Origin: Bacillota bacterium
GTDB lineage: Bacteria > Bacillota > Clostridia > Lachnospirales > Lachnospiraceae
DNA length: 64,000 nt
Direction of reading: 5' to 3'
Assembly (NCBI GenBank): GCA_023399055.1
Contig: JAEWQV010000016.1
Span: 434,001-498,000 of the forward strand
In this document: positions 18,154 through 29,000 of the stretch, in pieces
How the letters are laid out: each line of letters opens with the position of its first letter
Position numbering within the stretch: the first letter of the stretch is position 1
Position numbers and translations under genes: made by a program
Notes under the pieces: generated by a model
Told to the model about the DNA's origin: nothing
Database searches by the model: none
Seen by the model: the letters and a program-made list of their open reading frames with translations, nothing else

Positions 18154-18879
18154 ATGGCTAATGCAATTGAAATTAAGAATTTAAGAAAAGAGTATGGAAG
18201 TAAAATTGCTGTAAATAATATCTCCCTAACCATTGAAGAAGGCAAATTATTCTCTCTGTTAGGAGTAAACGGTGCAGGTAAAACAACTGCAATCAGGATG
18301 CTGACAGGTCTTTCCAAGCCTACGTCAGGAGTTGCGTTTATCTATAAAAAAAGTATAAGTATTGACCTTGATGAAATAAAGCAGATAAGTAACCTATCCC
18401 CCCAAGAAACAGCCATTGCGCCTAATTTAACCGTGAAAGAGAATCTAGAGTTTATTGCAGAAATATATGGATTTTCTAAGTCAAAAGCAAGAGAAAAGGT
18501 AAAAGCGCTCATAGACCAATTCGATTTGCAGGAAGTAGAGAATAGCAAAGCAAAAGTACTTTCCGGTGGCTGGCAAAGAAGACTTAGTATTGCGATGGCG
18601 CTGGTGACAGAACCGAAATTAATCTTTCTGGATGAACCCACCTTAGGTCTTGATGTACTTGCCAGAAGAGAATTGTGGAGAATTATTGAGAGATTAAAGG
18701 GTAAGACAACCATTGTACTCACCACACACTACATGGAAGAAGCAGAAAGTTTATCCGATGTAATAGCTATTATGGTAAAAGGTTCTGTTCGAGCAATGGG
18801 AACTTTAGAGGAACTAAAACTTAAGACTGGAAAAAGTAATTTGGAAGATGCGTTTATTGCCATTGCAGAGGAAGAGTAA
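18154..18879 (+). CDS. ABC-2 type transporter ATP-binding protein
   Basis: 241 aa from the ATG at 18154 (AAAGGTG 11 nt upstream); an in-frame ATG at 18130 has no site. Walker A GVNGAGKTTAIRML, Q-loop SPQE, signature LSGGWQRRLSIAMAL (Trp where Gln is usual), Walker B LIFLDEPTLGLD and switch TTHYMEEAE. This is a drug/antibiotic-type ABC-2 ATPase (CcmA/DrrA class) working with the permease at 18987. LytTR-DUF3021-ABC clusters are typical of self-protection or export modules. Confidence 0.9.
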   Translation: MANAIEIKNLRKEYGSKIAVNNISLTIEEGKLFSLLGVNGAGKTTAIRMLTGLSKPTSGVAFIYKKSISIDLDEIKQISNLSPQETAIAPNLTVKENLEFIAEIYGFSKSKAREKVKALIDQFDLQEVENSKAKVLSGGWQRRLSIAMALVTEPKLIFLDEPTLGLDVLARRELWRIIERLKGKTTIVLTTHYMEEAESLSDVIAIMVKGSVRAMGTLEELKLKTGKSNLEDAFIAIAEEE

Positions 18880-18893
18880 AGGAAATTTCCTTT
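18878..18893. repeat. 16-bp perfect palindrome over the stop codon
   Basis: AAAGGAAATTTCCTTT reads the same on both strands and overlaps the TAA of the ATPase gene. It could be a protein-binding site or the remains of a terminator; nothing else in the 107-bp gap to the permease looks like a gene. Confidence 0.5.
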
Positions 18894-18986
18894 CACTCAA
18901 AAAGAATTCCAAAAAGAACCCGTTGAAGTTCATTTTTATTTTTTCAGGTATTGCATGTGCCGACATAGGCGGCAGATAGGGGGAAT

Positions 18987-19748
18987 ATGAGAAGTATTAT
19001 ATTTAGTAGAAGAATAGGTAAGGAGTTGCTGAGAGATCCTTTGAGTTATATATTTTGCTTGGGATTTCCGTTGGTAATGCTTATCATAATGACGATTATT
19101 AATCAAAGTATACCAAAAGAAGCAGGAATGACAGTCTTTCAAATTCAATCCTTAGCACCTGGTGTTGCATTATTTGGCTTGACCTTTGTAATGTTGTTCA
19201 CCTGTATTCAGGTATCAAAAGATCGCTCCAGTGCATTTTTAACAAGGTTGTATGCCTCACCGATGAAAGCGGTGGATTATCTTGGTGGTTATACTTTTCC
19301 AACAATGGTGATATCAGTTGTTCAAATTATAATTACATTTATTGCAGCAATCGTCATTGGAAGGATCTCAAGTTTTCAATTTCAAATAGCTAATATTTTT
19401 TTATGCATCCTTGTGCTGCTACCTTCCGCACTATTGTTTATAGCTTTTGGATTGTTCTTTGGTACACTTTTAAATGATAAGGCAGCTCCTGGAATATGTT
19501 CTATTATTATTTCAGCAGCAAGTATCCTTGGCGGTGTTTGGATGGATGTTGACTCTTTAACTGGTACCTTTAAGACAATTTGCCAGGTCTTGCCTTTTTA
19601 TCAAGGAGTAAGTGCCGCGAGAAATGCTATTCAAGGAAATTATGCAGAATTAGTTCAGCCACTCGTAATAATACTCGCTTATGCAATTATCATTTACATA
19701 CTTTCTTCGCTGTTATTTCAAAGAAAAATGCAAAGTGATTTAAAGTAG
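18987..19748 (+). CDS. ABC-2 type transporter permease
   Basis: 253 aa. Preceded by AGGGGG. Six predicted helices: PLSYIFCLGFPLVMLIIMTI, LAPGVALFGLTFVMLFT, FPTMVISVVQIIITFIAAIVIG, IFLCILVLLPSALLFIAFGLFF, APGICSIIISAASILGGVW and LVIILAYAIIIYILSSLLF, with the ABC-2 loop (SKDRSSAFLTRLYASPMK). It is the membrane partner of the ATPase at 18154. The 107-bp spacing is wider than usual for such pairs. Confidence 0.9.
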   Translation: MRSIIFSRRIGKELLRDPLSYIFCLGFPLVMLIIMTIINQSIPKEAGMTVFQIQSLAPGVALFGLTFVMLFTCIQVSKDRSSAFLTRLYASPMKAVDYLGGYTFPTMVISVVQIIITFIAAIVIGRISSFQFQIANIFLCILVLLPSALLFIAFGLFFGTLLNDKAAPGICSIIISAASILGGVWMDVDSLTGTFKTICQVLPFYQGVSAARNAIQGNYAELVQPLVIILAYAIIIYILSSLLFQRKMQSDLK

Positions 19749-19808
19749 ATATCGCGATATTTAATTTTATATAAACGATTTATTATTCATTTCTTTCATA
19801 TTTTGAGC

Positions 19809-20432
19809 TCATCCTTCCAATATCGTAATCTTACGACCAGTGGAGCAGATGAGCTTTTCTTCTCTCATTTTACCGAGTTCTCGCATCATAGCACTTCGGT
19901 CAACAGCAAGATAATCTGCAAGCTCGGACAGGGAGATAGGTAGAATAAAGTTATTTGAGTTGTTTTTCTTTCTTCTATAATCAAAATAGGATAGTAGTTT
20001 ATGTCTAAGAGTAAGCTGGCTTAGTATTTCAATATGTTGTAAGTTCCGACTTACAGAATTGATAATTAGACCCTCATGAAGTTTCATCAAGGCGGCATTG
20101 TTCTCTTTCATAAATTCTCGATAGTCTAAAAATGCTACGGTACATTTCGTCTTTGCAAAGATGGAATAAGAATTATTTCCTAAACCCAACATTGTCTGAT
20201 GACAAAAGATATCATTCACTTCATAGTAATCAAGAATTCTCTTTTGGTAATTCAAATTAATGGTTGCAAGATATGCTATACCACCAGACATAATACCCAT
20301 TGCATTTTTGTCTGTTGAGGGATTTAAAATGAGTTCATTCTTATTAAAGGACTTGGTTTTTAATTGAAAATGCTCCTGAAGTACCTTAAATGCTTGGTTA
20401 GAGCCGTCCTGGGATACATTGGTTTTTGTCAT
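19809..20432 (-). CDS. Crp/Fnr-family transcriptional regulator
   Basis: 207 aa from the ATG at 20432 (GGAG 9 nt upstream); the ATG at 20447 is in frame. A cyclic-nucleotide-like beta-barrel (about 30-120) is followed by a dimer helix and a winged helix-turn-helix (LPISLSELADYLAVDRSAMMRELGKMREEKLI). There is no cysteine cluster for an FNR iron-sulfur centre, only scattered Cys (FCHQ, TKCT, ICST), and no cAMP-binding motif, so the ligand is unknown. It is divergent from the anaerobic ribonucleotide reductase and may control it. Confidence 0.85.
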   Translation of the reverse strand: MTKTNVSQDGSNQAFKVLQEHFQLKTKSFNKNELILNPSTDKNAMGIMSGGIAYLATINLNYQKRILDYYEVNDIFCHQTMLGLGNNSYSIFAKTKCTVAFLDYREFMKENNAALMKLHEGLIINSVSRNLQHIEILSQLTLRHKLLSYFDYRRKKNNSNNFILPISLSELADYLAVDRSAMMRELGKMREEKLICSTGRKITILEG

Positions 20433-20575
20433 GGTAGATAACTCCATATTGTACTTTGGCTTTTTTGAAATACTATATTTTGTATTATAATCTAAAATTG
20501 TTGCACAGGCAATAGTTTTTAAAGGTTACTATCGATATAATATAGTTCACAGCAAAAGTAAAAGGAGATTGGGGA

Positions 20576-22735
20576 ATGAAAATAATTAAAAGAAACGGCT
20601 CTGAAGAAATCTTTGACCTTAATAAGATAGTATCAGCCGTTACAAAAGCGAACGCTTCCTCTGAAAAGAGCGGCCTAAATGACGAACAAATCAAAGAAAT
20701 TGCAGACTATGTTGAGTACAAATGCAACAAATTAAACAGAGCAATTTCTGTGGAAGAAATTCAGGATTTAGTAGAAGATCAGATCATGGCAACCGGAGCA
20801 TTTGACCTTGCAAAGAAATATGTCAGATATCGTTATCAGCGTTCCCTTATTCGAAAAGCCAATACCACGGATAATCGAATTCTTTCCTTAATTGAATGTA
20901 ATAATGAAGATGTAAAACAAGAAAATTCAAATAAAAACCCTACCGTTAACAGTGTTCAACGTGATTATATGGCAGGAGAGGTAAGTAAAGATATAACCAA
21001 AAGATTACTGTTACCTCAAGACATTGTTGAGGCTGATAAAGAGGGTATCATACATTTCCATGATACCGATTATTTTGCTCAGCACATGCATAACTGTGAT
21101 TTAATTAATCTGGAAGACATGCTTCAAAATGGTACGGTAATCAGTGAAACCTTGATTGAAAAGCCTCACAGCTTTTCCACTGCTTGTAATATTGCAACAC
21201 AGATTATTGCACAAGTGGCAAGTAACCAATACGGCGGACAAAGTATCAGCTTGGCTCATTTAGCTCCATTTGTTCAAATCTCCAGAGAGAAAATACATAC
21301 AGAAGTACTAGAAGAAGTAAAAATGCTGGGTTGTGCGCCAGAGGAAGAACTCATTCGAGAAATCGTAGAAAAAAGACTTCGTAAAGAAATAACAAAAGGT
21401 GTCCAAACCATTCAGTATCAGGTTATTACATTAATGACTACCAATGGACAGGCACCCTTCCTAACCGTTTTCATGTATCTTAATGAAGCAAAGGATGAAC
21501 GTGAGAAGAAAGACCTTGCTATTATTGTAGAAGAAACTCTCAAACAACGTCATCATGGTGTAAAAAATGAGTCTGGTGCTTGGGTAACTCCGGCGTTCCC
21601 TAAGTTAATCTATGTGTTAGAAGAAGATAATGTATATGAAGGTTCCGAATACTATTATCTAACAGAAATCGCTGCAAAATGTACAGCAAAGAGATTGGTT
21701 CCTGATTATATTTCTGAAAAGAAAATGATGGAGCTTAAGGAAGGTAACTGCTTCCCGGTAATGGGATGTCGTAGTGCACTAAGTCCTTGGAAGGATGAAA
21801 ACGGTAATTACAAGTTCTACGGTCGTTTTAACCAAGGAGTTGTAACGTTGAATTTAGTTGATATCGCACTATCCTCTGGCAAAGACATGGATAAGTTCTG
21901 GAAGATCTTTGATGATCGTTTAGACCTTTGCTATCGTGCTTTGATGGAGCGTCATAACCGTTTGAAGGGAACTTATTCTGATTCCGCACCTATTTTATGG
22001 CAGAATGGTGCTTTAGCGCGCCTAAAAAAGGGTGAGACCATTGATACTCTGTTATATGGCGGATACTCCACCATATCGCTTGGTTATGCAGGAATCTATG
22101 AATGCGTGAAATATATGACTGGTAAGTCACACACCGATCCAGAAGCTGTTCCATTTGCTTTAAAGGTTATGCAGTATATGAATGATGCCTGTGATAAATG
22201 GAAAGAGGAAACGAATATCGGGTTTAGTACCTATGGTGCTCCAATCGAAAGCACTACCTATAAATTTGCGAAATGTCTGCAAAAGCGCTTTGGTGTTGTG
22301 AAAGGAATTACGGATAAGAGCTATATCACAAATAGTTATCATGTTCATGTTACAGAACAAATTGATGCTTTTACGAAACTGGAGTTTGAATCACAGTTCC
22401 AGGCATTATCGAAAGGCGGAGCTATAAGTTATGTTGAGGTACCAGATATGAAGAACAACATCCCTGCAGCTCTTCAAATCATTAGGTTCATCTATGACAA
22501 TATTATGTATGCCGAGTTAAATACCAAGAGTGATTATTGCCAGGAATGTGGCTTTGATGGTGAAATACAGATTGTAAAGGATGAGGATGGTAAGCTTGCC
22601 TGGGAATGTCCAAAATGCGGTAACCGCAACCAGGACAAGATGAATGTTGCAAGAAGAACCTGTGGATATATCGGAACTCAATTCTGGAATCAGGGAAGAA
22701 CACAGGAGATACAAGAAAGGGTGCTACATCTATAA
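20576..22735 (+). CDS. nrdD: Anaerobic (class III) ribonucleoside-triphosphate reductase
   Basis: 719 aa, full length. An ATP-cone (MKIIKRNGSEEIFDLNKIVSAV) forms the N-terminus, followed by the glycyl-radical barrel. Near the C-terminus are the zinc site CQECGF and CPKCG and the radical motif RRTCGYIGTQFWNQGR, whose Gly after Cys carries the radical. It reduces NTPs to dNTPs without oxygen, with formate as usual reductant in this class. The start has GGAGATTGGGG upstream; a TATAAT at 20536-20541 may be its -10. It is followed directly by its activase. Confidence 0.97.
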   Translation: MKIIKRNGSEEIFDLNKIVSAVTKANASSEKSGLNDEQIKEIADYVEYKCNKLNRAISVEEIQDLVEDQIMATGAFDLAKKYVRYRYQRSLIRKANTTDNRILSLIECNNEDVKQENSNKNPTVNSVQRDYMAGEVSKDITKRLLLPQDIVEADKEGIIHFHDTDYFAQHMHNCDLINLEDMLQNGTVISETLIEKPHSFSTACNIATQIIAQVASNQYGGQSISLAHLAPFVQISREKIHTEVLEEVKMLGCAPEEELIREIVEKRLRKEITKGVQTIQYQVITLMTTNGQAPFLTVFMYLNEAKDEREKKDLAIIVEETLKQRHHGVKNESGAWVTPAFPKLIYVLEEDNVYEGSEYYYLTEIAAKCTAKRLVPDYISEKKMMELKEGNCFPVMGCRSALSPWKDENGNYKFYGRFNQGVVTLNLVDIALSSGKDMDKFWKIFDDRLDLCYRALMERHNRLKGTYSDSAPILWQNGALARLKKGETIDTLLYGGYSTISLGYAGIYECVKYMTGKSHTDPEAVPFALKVMQYMNDACDKWKEETNIGFSTYGAPIESTTYKFAKCLQKRFGVVKGITDKSYITNSYHVHVTEQIDAFTKLEFESQFQALSKGGAISYVEVPDMKNNIPAALQIIRFIYDNIMYAELNTKSDYCQECGFDGEIQIVKDEDGKLAWECPKCGNRNQDKMNVARRTCGYIGTQFWNQGRTQEIQERVLHL

Positions 22736-23272
22736 ATGAATTATGGAGAAATAAAGAAATATGATATTGCCAATGGTGAAGGAGTAAGGGTATCCTTATT
22801 TGTTTCGGGCTGTACCCATCACTGTAAGGGCTGCTTTAATGAAGAAACCTGGGATTTTAAATTCGGGCATCATTTCACAGAGCAAACAGAAGCCGAACTC
22901 ATTAATGCACTATCCCGTGACTATATCAATGGCTTATCTTTACTGGGCGGTGAACCCTTTGAAAAACAGAACCAGAGGGTGTTACTACCTTTTATAAAGA
23001 AGGTTAAGGAGTTGTATCCAAATAAGACAATTTGGTGCTATACAGGATATACCTATGATACCGAGCTGCTACAAGAAAGTCGTGCCAGATGTGAATGTAC
23101 GGATGAAATACTGGGATATATTGATGTTCTTGTAGATGGAGAGTTCGTACTAGAGCTAAAAGATATTAGTCTGGCTTTTTGCGGCTCTTCCAATCAGAGA
23201 ATCATCGATGTAAAAAGATCACTGGAAAGTGGAGAAGTAGAACTTTATAAGTTAAAGAGCAAAAAACTTTAA
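22736..23272 (+). CDS. nrdG: Anaerobic ribonucleotide reductase activating enzyme (radical SAM)
   Basis: 178 aa. Its ATG directly abuts the nrdD stop codon, so the genes are coupled. The radical-SAM cluster motif is CTHHCKGC (CX3CX2C), preceded by NGEGVRVSLFVSG, with LSLLGGEPF as the SAM-binding GGE motif. It cleaves S-adenosylmethionine to generate the glycyl radical on NrdD. Confidence 0.97.
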   Translation: MNYGEIKKYDIANGEGVRVSLFVSGCTHHCKGCFNEETWDFKFGHHFTEQTEAELINALSRDYINGLSLLGGEPFEKQNQRVLLPFIKKVKELYPNKTIWCYTGYTYDTELLQESRARCECTDEILGYIDVLVDGEFVLELKDISLAFCGSSNQRIIDVKRSLESGEVELYKLKSKKL

Positions 23273-23386
23273 ATATACAATACTTGATATAAAACATGAT
23301 AATATTACTTTAAAATATAGAAATAATAAATCTTATCAAAGGATAGGTAAGTTAAATAACACATAAAACTATAATTTACAAGAAAT

Positions 23387-23417
23387 CAGCCTGCCAAATC
23401 AATGGCAGGCTGTTCCC
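23387..23417. terminator. Terminator between convergent nrdG and kbl
   Basis: CAGCCTGCCA (23387-23396) pairs perfectly with TGGCAGGCTG (23403-23412), loop AATCAA. The T tract is short on the plus strand and better on the minus strand (GATTTCTTG). Confidence 0.6.
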
Positions 23418-23450
23418 ATAAAGGAGTTTATTTCCGAATAAATAAGTAGA

Positions 23451-24647
23451 TTACAAATTCATTTCCTGCTTTACTTCTATAAAGCATTTTACAATATAAT
23501 CAATATCTTCTATTGTATGTGACGCGGATACCTGAGTTCTAATTCTTGCTTTTCCCTTAGGCACTACAGGATAGGAGAAGGCAACTACAAAAATACCTCT
23601 TTCCTTCATACGTTTCGCCATTTCCACAGCAGTTTTTTCATCATACAGCATGATCGGTACGATAGGGTGCACACCGGGTATAATATCAAAGCCTGCCTCT
23701 ACCAGTTTTTTGCGGTAATAAGCGGTAGTGTTCTCCAAGTGATCTCGAAGGACAGTATCCTCATTCAGCATAGCAAATACTTCAAGGCTTGCACTTCCAA
23801 TAGCGGGAGCCAGAGTATTAGAGAATAAATAAGGACGGCTTCTCTGTCTTAGTAAATCTATAATTTCTTTTCTGCCGCTGGTGTAGCCACCGGAAGCACC
23901 ACCAAGCGCCTTACCTAAGGTTCCGGTGATGATATCCACACGTCCAGTAACTCCGCAATACTCAATAGTCCCTCGACCGGTTTTTCCAACGAACCCTACA
24001 GCATGACTGTCATCCACCATAACAAGTGCATTGAATTCATCTGCAAGGTCACAGATGGACTTAAGATCAGCAATGACACCATCCATAGAGAAAACACCAT
24101 CTGTTGCAATTAACTTGATTCTAGTACCTTCCTTGTCAGCTTCGACTAAGTGAGCACGAAGATCTTCCATATTATTATTTTTATAGCGATAGCGTTTCGC
24201 TTTGCATAAACGAATTCCGTCAATAATACTAGCGTGATTTAATTCATCACTGATGATTGCATCGGCCTCTGTCAATATTGTTTCAAATAAGCCACCATTT
24301 GCATCAAAGCAAGAGGAATAGAGGATGGTATCCTCGGTACCAAGGAAATCACTGATGGTTTGCTCCAAATTTTTATGGATATCCTGTGTACCACAGATAA
24401 AACGGACAGAAGATAAACCGTAGCCTCTATCATCATAAGACTTCTTTGCGGCATCTATAACTCGAGGATTATTGGATAATCCCAGATAGTTATTGGCACA
24501 CATATTAATAACACTGCTGCCATCTTCTAAGGTAACCTTTGCTCCTTGTGCGGAGGCAATGGGAGTCTCACCTTTAAATAAGCCTGCTTCTTTTATTCCA
24601 TTTAATTCTTGTACATAGATATTTAAAAGTTCTTCTTTACGTGCCAT
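23451..24647 (-). CDS. kbl: Glycine C-acetyltransferase (2-amino-3-ketobutyrate CoA ligase)
   Basis: 398 aa, the normal size for this PLP enzyme. Characteristic segments: NMCANNYLGLSNNP, SVRFICGTQDIHKNLE, VDDSHAVGFVGKTGRG and TGTLGKALGGASGGY (the PLP-binding Lys), with RSRPYLFSNTLAP. It splits 2-amino-3-oxobutanoate with CoA into glycine and acetyl-CoA. It lies 26 nt downstream of tdh, so the two form a threonine-degradation operon. Confidence 0.95.
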   Translation of the reverse strand: MARKEELLNIYVQELNGIKEAGLFKGETPIASAQGAKVTLEDGSSVINMCANNYLGLSNNPRVIDAAKKSYDDRGYGLSSVRFICGTQDIHKNLEQTISDFLGTEDTILYSSCFDANGGLFETILTEADAIISDELNHASIIDGIRLCKAKRYRYKNNNMEDLRAHLVEADKEGTRIKLIATDGVFSMDGVIADLKSICDLADEFNALVMVDDSHAVGFVGKTGRGTIEYCGVTGRVDIITGTLGKALGGASGGYTSGRKEIIDLLRQRSRPYLFSNTLAPAIGSASLEVFAMLNEDTVLRDHLENTTAYYRKKLVEAGFDIIPGVHPIVPIMLYDEKTAVEMAKRMKERGIFVVAFSYPVVPKGKARIRTQVSASHTIEDIDYIVKCFIEVKQEMNL

Positions 24648-24673
24648 TGTTTTTCAAAACCTTTCTTCAAAGT

Positions 24674-25741
24674 CTAGTCGTTAATATGGCTCCAATCCAA
24701 AATTACTTTACCACTCATTCCGGATCTCATAACCTGAAAACCTTCTTCAAAGTCTCTGACATCAAAGCGGTGTGTAATGACATCATCAATGTTTAAACCG
24801 CTTTGGAGCATGGTCGACATCTTATACCAGGTTTCATACATTTCCCTGCCATAGATACCTTTAATGGTTAAACCATTAAAAATAACTTTATCCCAATTGA
24901 TTTTAGCATCTGATTTTTGTAAGCCAAGAAGCGCAATCTTACCACCATGCTTCATGTTATTGACCATATCATTAAAGCCTGCCTGATTACCAGACATTTC
25001 AAGGCCTACGTCAAAGCCTTCCCGCATTCCAAGGGATTTCATAACATCGGAAACTCTTTCTTTCGTAACATTAATGACACTGGTAGCACCCAGTTTCTTA
25101 GCAAGGTCTAAGCGATATTCGTTTACATCCGTTACTACAACATGTCTGGCACCTACGTGACGACAAACCGCAGCAGCCATCATACCAATTGGTCCAGCAC
25201 CAGTGATTAAGACATCTTCTCCAACTAAATCAAAGGATAGAGCGGTATGGACTGCATTTCCAAAGGGATCAAAGCAGGAATACAGTTCTTCCCTAATATC
25301 CTTTTCACAGCGCCAGACATTCGTGCTTGGAATTGCAAGATATTCAGCAAAGGCACCATTTCGATTGACACCCACACCTTGGGTATCCTTGCATAAATGG
25401 CGATGTCCCGCAAGACAATTACGGCATTTACCACACACAATATGTCCTTCTCCAGAAACTAATTCTCCAATCTGATAACCTTCCACATTATCGCCAACTT
25501 CAACAATTTCACCTACAAACTCGTGCCCGATGGTCATAGGCACCGGAATTGTGTTCTGTGACCATTCATCCCAGTTATAAATATGTACATCTGTTCCACA
25601 AATTGAAGTCTTATGTATTTTAATTTTTACTTCATTCTTACCGATTGTTGGAATAGGTACTCGTTTCATCCATAATCCGGGTTCGGCTTTCTCTTTCACT
25701 AAAGCCCACATTGTAGTTTCAGTATTGGTATTAATAGCCAT
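24674..25741 (-). CDS. tdh: L-threonine 3-dehydrogenase
   Basis: 355 aa from the ATG at 25741, chosen for AAGGAGGAG just upstream; the frame extends to 25807 but that would cross the promoter. A zinc-dependent medium-chain dehydrogenase: catalytic zinc ligands in TSICGTDVHIYNWDEW and GHEFVGE, structural zinc cysteines in CGKCRNCLAGHRHLC, and NAD-binding GAGPIGMMAA. It oxidises threonine to 2-amino-3-oxobutanoate, the substrate of Kbl next to it. Confidence 0.95.
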   Translation of the reverse strand: MAINTNTETTMWALVKEKAEPGLWMKRVPIPTIGKNEVKIKIHKTSICGTDVHIYNWDEWSQNTIPVPMTIGHEFVGEIVEVGDNVEGYQIGELVSGEGHIVCGKCRNCLAGHRHLCKDTQGVGVNRNGAFAEYLAIPSTNVWRCEKDIREELYSCFDPFGNAVHTALSFDLVGEDVLITGAGPIGMMAAAVCRHVGARHVVVTDVNEYRLDLAKKLGATSVINVTKERVSDVMKSLGMREGFDVGLEMSGNQAGFNDMVNNMKHGGKIALLGLQKSDAKINWDKVIFNGLTIKGIYGREMYETWYKMSTMLQSGLNIDDVITHRFDVRDFEEGFQVMRSGMSGKVILDWSHIND

Positions 25742-25786
25742 CTCTCCTCCTTTTAATATATGAATTACGTTCGTTTGTTTACTATA

Positions 25787-25815
25787 ATCATATACCGATA
25801 AATCCAATTTTGCAA
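25787..25815 (-). promoter_or_regulatory. Promoter of tdh-kbl
   Basis: On the minus strand TTGCAA (25810-25815) and TATGAT (25787-25792) are 17 bp apart, giving a leader of roughly 40 nt before the tdh ATG. Confidence 0.5.
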
Positions 25816-26017
25816 GCGAAATTCTTTGTCAGACGAACATTTTATCGATATATGTACGTATTATAAAGACAAGTGTGTGTAGTAATAGGAGTTAAAATAA
25901 TTGCTATTATACTATCAAAAATTGCTAAGTCAACAGGGTTATATTGTACCATTAACAAAAAGATATTACTATAAACAGAGAGGTCTTAACCGCAATTAGC
26001 GAAGGAGAGGAAGGTAA

Positions 26018-29000
26018 ATGGGAAAGAAGATATTATTTAATAATGACTGGGAATTTACAAAACAGGAACTTGTACTAGAGAATAAAGTTAAGAATACAGA
26101 GCATTTTATCTGGAAAAAGGTTGATCTTCCCCATGATTGGATGATCTATGATACCGCTTTATTTGACAAGGATGGTGAGGGCTGGTACAGAAAATATTTC
26201 TTTTGGGACTCTCTGGAGGAAGCAACTCACAAAATCTGTTTGCTCCGCTTTGAGGGAATCTATATGGACTGCACAATATATGTGAATGGCAGCAGGGTAG
26301 GAGAATGGAAATACGGATATACCACCTTTGAATGCGATATTACGTCTGCCTTAAAGCAGGGAAGAAATGAGATTCTAGTACATGTATTGCTTAAAATGCC
26401 AAATTCCAGATGGTACACAGGAGCGGGGATATATCGCAATGTCTGGTTAAAGGTGGTACCCAGGCTGCACTTTACCACAGATGGTATCTATATTTCTACA
26501 GCTAAAATGGGAAATGAATGGAAGGTTACAGTGGAAGCAGAGGTTGTAGGCGTGGAGACTGAAAAATCCCAGTACGAGATAAAACACACAATTTTTGACA
26601 ATCGTGGTATTGCCGTTGCAAGCAGCAACGGCTATCATACGCAGATAATACCGGTACGAGCACCGCATATATGGGATATAGAGAACCCAGAGCTATATAT
26701 GTTAAAAACAGAGCTGTTATGTCAGGGTAAAGTCATTGACGAAGAAATCAACAGATTTGGTTTTCGTACGATTGACTATAATGCAAAAAGCGGTTTTTAT
26801 CTAAATGGATGTCATGTAAAGCTGCATGGTGTATGTCTGCACCACGACCTGGGTGCACTTGGTGCTGCGGTGAATCGCTGTGCAATCAAAAGGCAATTGA
26901 CGCTTCTTAAGGAAATGGGTGCCAATGCAATAAGGACTGCACATAATATGTGTGCGGTGGAGCTTTTAGAGTTGGCAGACGAAATGGGATTTCTGGTTGC
27001 AAATGAAGCCTTCGATATGTGGGAACGACCCAAAAATCAATATGATTATGCCCGTTTTTTTAACGAATGGGTGGAGCGAGATGTTGCAAACTGGATACGA
27101 AGAGACAGAAATCATCCCTGTAACATTATGTGGATGATCGGAAATGAAATATATGATACCCATGCGGGAGAGCGGGGCCAGGAGCTTACAAGGTACTTAA
27201 TGAATTTAGTATATCTGCACGATTCCCAGCACAACGCACCGGTGACCATAGGTTCTAATTATATGCCCTGGGAGAATGCCCAAAAATGTGCGAATATTGT
27301 TAAGCTGGCAGGCTATAACTATGGGGAAAAATACTATGATTTACATCATAAACAGCATGAGGACTGGTGTATTTACGGAAGCGAAACCGGCTCCGTGGTT
27401 CAAAGCAGGGGAATCTATCATTTCCCCCTGGATGCGGGAATTTTGTGTGATGATGATGAGCAATGCTCCTCTCTTGGTAACAGCATCACCAGCTGGGGAG
27501 CCAGAAGTATTGAAAAATGCATAACCGATGACAGGGATGCAACCTTCAGCGCCGGAATGTTTCTATGGAGTGGCTTTGATTACATTGGAGAGCCGACACC
27601 CTACCATACCAAAAATAGTTATTTTGGACAGCTTGACACAGCAGGGTTTAAGAAGGATTCCTATTATATGTATCAGGCAGAATGGACGGACTATAAAAAA
27701 GCACCGATGGTTCATTTGTTCCCCTATTGGGATTTTAATCTGGGGCAGTTAATTGACGTCAGGGTTTGCTCCAATGCACCCAAAGTGGAGCTATTTTTCA
27801 ATGATATTTCTCAGGGGATATGTGAAATTGATCATTTGACAGGGCATAAGCTGCTGGGGGATTGGCAGATACCTTACCGGGAAGGAGAGCTGCGTGCCGT
27901 TGCATATGATGAGAATGACAAAGCAATTGCGCAGGAGATACAGCGGTCCTTTTCTGATGCGGAAAAAATTATAATAAAACCGGACAAAACTACAATGCTT
28001 GCAGACGGACAGGACTTGATTTTTGCTGAAATATCCATGGAAGACAAGGAGGAGAATCCGGTTGCCAATGCCAATAACCGGGTGCAGGTGAAGGTGACAG
28101 GCTGCGGACGATTGATTGGCCTCGACAATGGAGACAGTACGGATTATGAATCCTATAAGGGCAGCAGCCGCAGATTATTCAGCGGGAAATTGCTGGCTAT
28201 TCTTGCTGCCACCACGAAACACGGGGAGATATCTCTAGAAGTATCATCACCTGGACTTAAGACGGTCAAGGCCACTTTCCTGGCTAAGGAAAATGAGAGT
28301 CTTCGTGGAATATCTGCCATGGAGCAGAACGAAGAAAGCACCTGGAAGCCTGAAATACCAGTTCGAAAGCTTGAAATAATCAGCAGTAAGGGAACTAATC
28401 TTAACGAAACGATGAGAGAAGTGGAACTTAAAGCTTTGGTGCATCCATTTAATGCCACCTATGGAGATATTAGCTGGAGAGTAACCAATGCTTCCGGCGT
28501 GGATTCCAACCTTGCAGCAATTAAAACAAATGGTAAAGAAGCAATCCTTCAGGCAATCGGTGATGGAGTTGTTTACGTGCGTGCAATGACAAATAACGGA
28601 GGAGCAACACCAAGACTGATATCTACATTGGAATTTCAAATTAACGGTCTGGGAGCGGCATTTTTGAATCCCTACGAGCTGGTATCCGGCAGCCTTTACA
28701 GCAGAAGCAGGGGTGAAATCAGCAATGGGAATGAACGCGGCGTTGCAACGGCACGTGACGGTGAAAGTATACTGATTTATGACAAACTGGACTTTGGAGT
28801 GATTGGTTCAAAGGAAATCACGGTAGCAATTTTTGAACTGGACAGCAAGCCCGCAAGGATTGAAATATGGGAGGGTGTCCCGGGGGAAGAAGGAAGTGAA
28901 TTGCTGGCAGAGCCTATTTATTACAAGAAATCCATATGGAATACCTATCAGGAGGAGACCTTTCAGCTTAAAAGGCATCTGAAGGGTATTACATCGCTTG

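Noticed and set aside
20460..20560. NrdR boxes upstream of nrdD
   Set aside because: ACTATAT-like pieces are present but no pair matches the 16-bp consensus at the required spacing.
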